Part shown: piece after piece, positions 6,904 through 10,557 of the stretch
Position numbering within the stretch: position 1 is the first letter of the stretch
How the letters are laid out: each line of letters opens with the position of its first letter
NCBI GenBank assembly: GCA_002731985.1
Contig: PCCT01000062.1
Span: forward strand, 1 to 10,557
DNA length: 10,557 nt
Direction of reading: 5' to 3'
Origin: Nitrospinota bacterium
Lineage (GTDB): Bacteria; Nitrospinota; Nitrospinia; Nitrospinales; VA-1
Program-made: the position numbers and the translations under genes
Notes under the pieces: model-generated
The model's input: the letters and a program-made list of their open reading frames with translations, nothing else
The model's database searches: none
What the model was told of the DNA's origin: nothing

Positions 6904-7269
6904 ATGCACGAAGATTATGAATACGCCGGAATGAAAATCCTCATCGTTGAGGATACTCCCGAAAACATAACTGTCCTCCGCAAAGTGCTAGAGAGATTGG
7001 AACTTTCTGTTTCAATCGCGCTTGACGGAGAAACCGCGCTTACATCTGCCCCTGAAATAGATCCTGATTTAATTTTACTGAATGTTGGGTTGCCTGGAAT
7101 TGAAGGCTTTGAAGTTTGCAGTAGATTTAAAAAGGATGCCACCTTCAAAAAGATTCCCGGTACCTTCCTCACGGCAATGACAGATACTGAAAGCATGGTT
7201 AAGGGATTTGCTTTAGGAGGAATTGATTATATTGCCAAGCCCTACAATCACTTGGAAAAATATGGGTAA
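6904..7269 (+). CDS. Truncated response-regulator receiver domain lacking the phospho-acceptor Asp
   Basis: This 121-aa product is a lone CheY-like receiver. It has MKILIVEDTPEN (10-21, with the acidic pair E16-D17), DLILLNVGLPGIEGFEVC (55-72), FLTAMTD (88-94, Thr90 in the switch position) and GIDYIAKPYN (106-115, conserved Lys112). The residue that should be the phosphorylated Asp, normally in a LLDVMLPG-type motif, is Asn60. The protein ends at NHLEKYG, before the helix 5 that normally follows the K-P motif, and no output domain follows. Its best parallels are the N-terminal receivers of larger hybrid or output proteins. It may be a phosphorylation-independent pseudo-receiver or the decaying remnant of a longer gene. 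Its last codons overlap the symporter start (ATG at 7262 inside TATGGGTAA), so translation may be coupled. Confidence 0.82.
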   Translation: MHEDYEYAGMKILIVEDTPENITVLRKVLERLELSVSIALDGETALTSAPEIDPDLILLNVGLPGIEGFEVCSRFKKDATFKKIPGTFLTAMTDTESMVKGFALGGIDYIAKPYNHLEKYG

Positions 7270-8611
7270 ATTTTTTGCTGATTTTGCCAGCCTGATGTGG
7301 GGGCCCTGGCTTCTCATTCTCCTACTGGGAGCGGGACTCTGGTTGACGTTCCGGCTTGGTGGAATTCAGTTCAGGAATCTGTTTTACGCGTTTCGCTTAA
7401 CCTTCTCTAAAGAGCGAAGTGGCAAAGGGGATATCTCTCATTTCGGGTCATTGATGACGGCTATGGCCGCGACCGTGGGAATGGGTAATATAGCCGGCGT
7501 TAGCACTGCCGTTGCTTTGGGAGGCCCCGGTGCGATCTTCTGGATGTGGATGACAGGCCTAGTGGGAATGGCCACAAAATATTCGGAAAGTTTTTTAGCT
7601 GTCAAATACAGGCAGTTCAACGAGGAAGGAGAAATTTCCGGCGGCCCCATGTATTACCTGGAACATGGACTCGGCCAAAAATGGCTGGGTATGTGTTTTG
7701 CCGCGTTTGGCGCTTTGGCGGCATTTGGCATTGGCAACATGATCCAGGCAAACACCACCGCCACCGCAGTAGCAGAGGCTACGGGATCGGGAAAGTTTGC
7801 CATGGGAATTGTGTTATCTGTTTTAACAGGATTGGTCATCATCGGCGGAATCAAGCGAATCGCCGAGGTCGCGAGCTATTTTGTACCCATAATGGTGGCG
7901 ATTTATTTAATTGGCGCTTTAGTGGTTATATTTTCCAATCTGGACCATCTGGGCTCAGGAATACAGTTGATTTTTGAACACGCCTTTAGCGGAACGGCCG
8001 CCACGGGTGGATTTTTGGGAGCCTCCCTCGCTCAAACAATCCGTTTTGGAGTGGCGCGGGGTCTCTTCTCCAACGAATCAGGAATGGGAAGCGCTCCCAT
8101 CGCGGCGGCGGCGGCAAAAACCAACCACCCTGGAAAACAAGCCCTCGTTTCAATGTCAGGAACCTTTCTCGACACTCTGGTTGTGTGTTCTCTCACCGCG
8201 CTGGCTCTGAGCTCCTCGGGGGTTTGGGTTTCAGGAGAAACCGGCGTCGCTTTGACCATGCAAGCATTCACCGGTAGCCTTTCTGGAAACTGGGGTAGCC
8301 TGCTGGTAACTCTCAGTGCCGTGACATTTGCCTTCTCCTCGATTCTGGCATGGGAGTATTATGGAGAAAAATGTTTCGAATATCTTTTTGGAGAAAAGTG
8401 GGTCCATTTTTATCGATACCTCTGGGTAATTTTTGTGTTTGTTGGAGCCATGGTAAAACTGGAAATCGTTTGGAATTTTTCTGACGCGATGAACGCGATG
8501 ATGACTGTTCCAAATCTGATAGGACTCATACTGTTGAGTGGAAAACTATCCAAGGAAACCCAGGCCTTTGAGGTGGGCATCCGTGAAGGCACTATCGATA
8601 AATTCGATTAA
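7262..8611 (+). CDS. AGCS-family amino-acid (alanine/glycine):cation symporter
   Basis: A 449-aa integral inner-membrane transporter, full length for the sodium:alanine/glycine symporter family, which imports small neutral amino acids with Na+ or H+. Family signatures are WGPWLLILLLGAGLWLTFRL (13-31), VGMGNIAGVSTAVALGGPGA (72-91), SGGPMYYLEHGLG (126-138) and GLFSNESGMGSAPIAAAAA (267-285). About 10-11 hydrophobic helices are visible. ATG 7262 puts 12 residues before WGP, normal for the family. It has only a weak GGA 5 nt upstream, so translation may depend on coupling to the overlapping receiver gene. Longer TTG starts at 7223 or 7232 are possible, and an AGGAGG at 7215-7220 lies near them, but the extra residues do not look like family sequence. 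No glycine riboswitch is evident upstream. The substrate cannot be settled from sequence. Confidence 0.93.
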   Translation: MGKFFADFASLMWGPWLLILLLGAGLWLTFRLGGIQFRNLFYAFRLTFSKERSGKGDISHFGSLMTAMAATVGMGNIAGVSTAVALGGPGAIFWMWMTGLVGMATKYSESFLAVKYRQFNEEGEISGGPMYYLEHGLGQKWLGMCFAAFGALAAFGIGNMIQANTTATAVAEATGSGKFAMGIVLSVLTGLVIIGGIKRIAEVASYFVPIMVAIYLIGALVVIFSNLDHLGSGIQLIFEHAFSGTAATGGFLGASLAQTIRFGVARGLFSNESGMGSAPIAAAAAKTNHPGKQALVSMSGTFLDTLVVCSLTALALSSSGVWVSGETGVALTMQAFTGSLSGNWGSLLVTLSAVTFAFSSILAWEYYGEKCFEYLFGEKWVHFYRYLWVIFVFVGAMVKLEIVWNFSDAMNAMMTVPNLIGLILLSGKLSKETQAFEVGIREGTIDKFD

Positions 8612-8673
8612 CTATTTTCATAACGCATCTCAAAAAAATATCTCTTATCACAAAATAATCCCTTCTAAAATTC

Positions 8674-8677
8674 AGGA
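8674..8677 (+). promoter_or_regulatory. Ribosome binding site for the frameshifted secreted-protein gene
   Basis: AGGA stands 8 nt before ATG 8686. The good site and spacing mark this ATG as a genuine start even though its frame soon closes. The 74 bp between the symporter stop and this ATG contain no clear promoter or terminator. Confidence 0.55.
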
Positions 8678-8685
8678 CGACTCCA

Positions 8686-8995
8686 ATGAAAAAAACTAAT
8701 ATTAAAACACTACTCGATCATCTGTATTCTTCTGGGTTTCCTGATTATCAATCCTGCGGGTCCCGCCTTCGGCGAAATCGATCTAAAACTTTCCCCCAAC
8801 ACCTTTGACAAGTTTTCTGTAGACGGTCAACTCCACACTTTTTTCCGACACGACAGCAACCCCTCTTTAGGAAAGTTTCATTTTACCTACTCTATGGATG
8901 GGCAGGATCGCGAACTGATTCGGCAGTTTGCTTTGAAAAAACAAATCGGAAAGGTCAGGCGAAACCGCAAGCTCGAAATATCACTTGTCGAATAG
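8686..8995 (+). pseudogene. Small secreted protein gene, out of frame at a 7-A run after its ATG
   Basis: Translation from ATG 8686 gives only a 40-aa nonsense-like product (stop at 8806-8808). The +1 frame is open from the A run to TAG at 8993-8995. Reading the run of seven A residues (8689-8695) as six gives a coherent 102-aa protein. It starts MKKLILKHYSIICILLGFLI, a textbook signal peptide with positive N-region and hydrophobic core. A likely cleavage site is AFG|E after residue 29. A polar mature part of about 73 residues follows (for example LSPNTFDKFSVDGQL and LGKFHFTYSMDGQDREL). I recognise no family. The defect may be a homopolymer sequencing error, a real mutation, or a slippery site allowing transcriptional or translational frameshifting. 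Its 3' end overlaps the convergent ftsY end by 15 bp. Confidence 0.7.
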
Positions 8996-9940
8996 GGCTT
9001 CTACGAATGATTTCGGATTAAAGGGTTGAAGGTCATCGACCTTCTCACCCACTCCGATAAAGCGCACGGGTACTTTAAGTTCGCGAGTGATGTTAAATAA
9101 TACCCCACCCTTGGAAGAGCCATCCAGCTTGGTCATCACTAGTCCATCCACATTCAGCGTGTCGTGAAACAACCTCGCCTGGGACAAACTGTTTTGTCCG
9201 ATGGACGCGTCGAGGACCAGGAGAGTTTCATGAGGAGCGCCTGCAACTACTTTCCCGATAACGCGTTTAATCTTTTTTAATTCTTCCATTAAATTCTTAT
9301 TGGTTTGCAGACGTCCCGCAGTGTCAACAATAACCCTATCTGCATTCCGCGTCACAGCAGACTGAACAGCGTCATAGGCGACTGCCGAAGGATCGGTCCC
9401 GCTTTTCTGGCTCACACAAGTAACACCGGTACGTTCTGCCCAAGCCTGCAACTGCTCGGTTGCCGCCGCCCGAAAGGTATCCCCGGCGGCCACGATAACC
9501 TGTTGCCCTTCTGCTTTATACCTTGCGGCCAGCTTACCGATAGTCGTTGTCTTTCCTGATCCATTGATACCAATCATCAGCACAACACAGGGGCCTTCTA
9601 CCGGTGGAAGTTCTTCCGCCGAGACCTCCTCTAAAACACGAACCAGAAGCTCTTTTAAATGATTCAGAATTCCTTCTTTTTCCCTGATAAGAGATGTAGC
9701 GACACCTTTTTTCAACTCTTCCATGATCCAGGTCATCGTGGGAATACCCATATCTGCGATCAGCAGAACCTCTTCCAGTTCCTGCCATAACTCAGGTCCT
9801 ATTTCTGCCGGGCCATTAACCACCCGGTCAATCCCGCCGGCAAAACTGCTACGGGTTTTCTGAAGTCCAGATTTCAAGCGTGAAAAAAAACCACCTTTTT
9901 TATTATCCGTTTCAACTGTATTTTCTTCTGCACCATCCAT
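8981..9940 (-). CDS. ftsY: Signal recognition particle receptor FtsY
   Basis: A 319-aa SRP-family GTPase that docks SRP-ribosome complexes at the inner membrane for co-translational insertion by SecYEG. A short acidic N-terminal segment (1-16) is followed by the N domain ([20 protein letters not shown], then the helical bundle to about 110). The G domain carries G1 GINGSGKTT (124-132), the SRP-specific insertion motif DTFRAAA (154-160), G3 DTAGR (206-210), G4 TKLD (270-273), GVGE (296-299) and the closing [16 protein letters not shown]. All motifs are intact. The N-terminal A domain is short, as in many bacteria outside enterics. Start ATG 9940-9938 is preceded by AGGA at 9-nt spacing. The gene stands alone on the minus strand, convergent with the small secreted-protein gene. 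Confidence 0.98.
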   Translation of the reverse strand: MDGAEENTVETDNKKGGFFSRLKSGLQKTRSSFAGGIDRVVNGPAEIGPELWQELEEVLLIADMGIPTMTWIMEELKKGVATSLIREKEGILNHLKELLVRVLEEVSAEELPPVEGPCVVLMIGINGSGKTTTIGKLAARYKAEGQQVIVAAGDTFRAAATEQLQAWAERTGVTCVSQKSGTDPSAVAYDAVQSAVTRNADRVIVDTAGRLQTNKNLMEELKKIKRVIGKVVAGAPHETLLVLDASIGQNSLSQARLFHDTLNVDGLVMTKLDGSSKGGVLFNITRELKVPVRFIGVGEKVDDLQPFNPKSFVEALFDK

Positions 9941-10012
9941 AGTTCATCATCCTGATAATTGAGCTGTCTGGGTGAAGGAAACCCACCACAAGACCAAATG
10001 TGAAAACCCGGT

Positions 10013-10041
10013 ATATTTGCAAGCCCTCCAAGTGATGTCAA
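10013..10041 (-). promoter_or_regulatory. Tentative ftsY promoter
   Basis: On the minus strand a perfect -35 TTGACA (10041-10036) is followed after 17 nt by AAATAT, which matches the -10 consensus at only three positions; TATACC lies 20 nt away. It is about 73-100 nt upstream of the ftsY start. Nothing better is visible in the 194-bp gap between ftsY and the insertion-element remnant. Confidence 0.35.
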
Positions 10042-10145
10042 GGCGAAACCCCACCCTTCCAGCCGTATTAGCCTCATCGGATAGAATTCCAGCCATCTCG
10101 CAGAGAAAACACCCCTAACCTATAATAAAATTAAGGAGTTGCACC

Positions 10146-10168
10146 AGATAACTAAGAAAATGTTATCT
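10146..10168. repeat. Subterminal 7-bp inverted repeat at the left end of the element
   Basis: AGATAAC (10146-10152) and GTTATCT (10162-10168) flank a 9-nt spacer just before the transposase ATG. The same heptamer lies in the right terminal repeat, so the element holds three copies. The inner copy may be an extra transposase contact or a self-regulating operator. Confidence 0.55.
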
Positions 10169-10175
10169 AATGTAC

Positions 10176-10389
10176 ATGCGCAAAAGTAGATTAAGTAAAG
10201 CAAAACAGGATCGTTTTGTGGGGCATTTTGTTGCGGGTACAACTGCAAGATGCGCGGCTGGTTTGGTAGACATCAATTTTAAAACAGCGGCCTATTACTA
10301 CCAAGGAATGTGAGTGGCGATTTAACAACCCCAAATCTAAATCACAATTAAAGCGGTTTAAACAACTTGTTAAGCAATATATGGGCTAG
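10176..10389 (+). pseudogene. Remnant IS1595-family transposase, centre deleted
   Basis: From ATG 10176 the frame reads MRKSRLSKAKQDRFVGHFVA, continues through GTTARCAAGLVDINFKTAAY and stops at TGA 10311-10313 after 45 residues. This is the N-terminal helix-turn-helix region of IS1016-like transposases. In another frame, 10303-10389 encodes KECEWRFNNPKSKSQLKRFK and a short tail ending in TAG, which is the family's C-terminus. The family is normally a little over 200 residues, so the central part with the catalytic acidic residues is gone. The deletion joint lies near 10300-10303 and is out of frame. The product is inactive as a transposase. Confidence 0.82.
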
Positions 10390-10442
10390 TTATCTGGTAC
10401 AGCCCAAAAAAAAATTTATTTTACAGGATGAGATTCTCCCGC

Positions 10443-10557
10443 TCAGGCGGTTTGCTGTGCTTTGGCGAGAGGTTGTGCGGGTATGTCTGGTTTTGGGTCG
10501 ACTATGTTTCTTTTCATGAGAATGTTGACTAACTGTTTGTCTCGGCAGGTAACAGCC
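10443..10557 (-). CDS. C-terminal tail of an unidentified protein, cut by the right edge
   Basis: The minus strand is open from the right edge to TGA at 10445-10443, giving 37 residues. The sequence is protein-like: CRDKQLVNILMKRNIVDPKP followed by a Pro/Ala/Gln-rich end (IPAQPLAKAQQTA). The basic composition and its position beside an insertion-element remnant would suit a transposase or recombinase tail, but I cannot assign a family. Chance is possible at this length. A 9-T run (10414-10406 on this strand) lies about 30 nt beyond the stop without a convincing stem. Confidence 0.4.
   Translation of the reverse strand, partial: AVTCRDKQLVNILMKRNIVDPKPDIPAQPLAKAQQTA

Larger units (their letters stand above)
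10135..10405 (+). mobile_element. Internally deleted IS1595/IS1016-like element (MITE-like)
   Basis: The 271-bp unit has imperfect inverted ends: GGAGTTGCACCAGATAACTA at 10135-10154, and at 10387-10405 the reverse complement of GGGCTGTACCAGATAACTA. Twelve inner bases (ACCAGATAACTA) are identical, and one indel lies toward the tips. Between them are only the first and last parts of an IS1595-family transposase. A clean 8-bp target duplication is not evident: the left flank is AAAATTAA and the right flank is a 9-A run. It cannot transpose on its own but could be mobilised by a related full-length element. Confidence 0.82.

Noticed and set aside
7223..7262. TTG start for the symporter giving a 462-aa protein
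   Set aside because: AGGAGG at 7215-7220 is only 2 nt from TTG 7223, and the 13 extra residues do not fit the family N-terminus. The sequence also encodes the conserved GG-I-D-Y of the receiver.
10127..10413. 8-bp target duplication around the insertion-element remnant
   Set aside because: The left flank AAAATTAA and right flank AAAAAAAA match at only six of eight positions in AT-rich DNA, which is not convincing.
10428..10532. 34-codon plus-strand ORF at the right end
   Set aside because: No properly spaced ribosome binding site, a low-complexity Trp/Phe/Gly-rich product, and the opposite strand gives a more protein-like reading.
1..10557. CRISPR array, tRNA or rRNA genes
   Set aside because: I found no direct-repeat and spacer pattern, cloverleaf or rRNA-like sequence on either strand. 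The 120-bp periodicity at the left is protein-level TPR repetition.

Overview
The window reads as a chromosomal stretch of a Gram-negative bacterium of moderate GC (by eye somewhat below 50%). Evidence is an FtsY GTPase, a sodium/alanine-type symporter, a two-component receiver, a signal-peptide protein and near-consensus sigma70 promoters. The taxon cannot be fixed from the sequence alone; a Nitrospinota- or deltaproteobacterium-like host is only a guess.

Layout, left to right. Positions 1-2373 (minus) hold the first 791 residues of a very long TPR-repeat protein that runs off the left edge. It has a textbook promoter (TTGACA-17-TATAAT) and a leader of about 117 nt containing a 26-codon ORF. 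Positions 2660-4498 (minus) encode a complete cobalamin-binding-type radical SAM enzyme that strongly resembles the RiPP-maturation radical SAM protein 1 family (C-X7-C-X2-C in a CWWG...CGLN context). A 334-bp divergent intergenic region follows, carrying a 12-bp-stem hairpin and a second perfect-hexamer promoter (TTGACA-18-TATAAT). It leads into a 664-aa protein at 4833-6827 (plus) that I do not recognise, except that its C-terminal third looks like a degenerate class I methyltransferase fold.

Positions 6904-7269 (plus) encode a receiver-only protein whose phospho-acceptor Asp is Asn and which stops before the last helix. It overlaps the start of a complete AGCS-family amino-acid:cation symporter (7262-8611). 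A small exported-protein gene follows (8686-8995), out of frame because of a 7-A run right after its ATG. It converges on, and overlaps by 15 bp, the complete ftsY gene (8981-9940, minus).

The right end (10135-10405) is an internally deleted IS1595/IS1016-like element with both inverted ends but only the two extremities of its transposase. At the edge lies the C-terminal tail of an unidentified minus-strand ORF.

The most promising candidate for an undescribed system is the divergent pair of radical SAM maturase and 664-aa protein, possibly with the nearby TPR scaffold and its 26-codon leader ORF. No convincing precursor peptide is visible, so either the substrate is encoded elsewhere or it is unusual. 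FtsY and the symporter are ordinary housekeeping genes.
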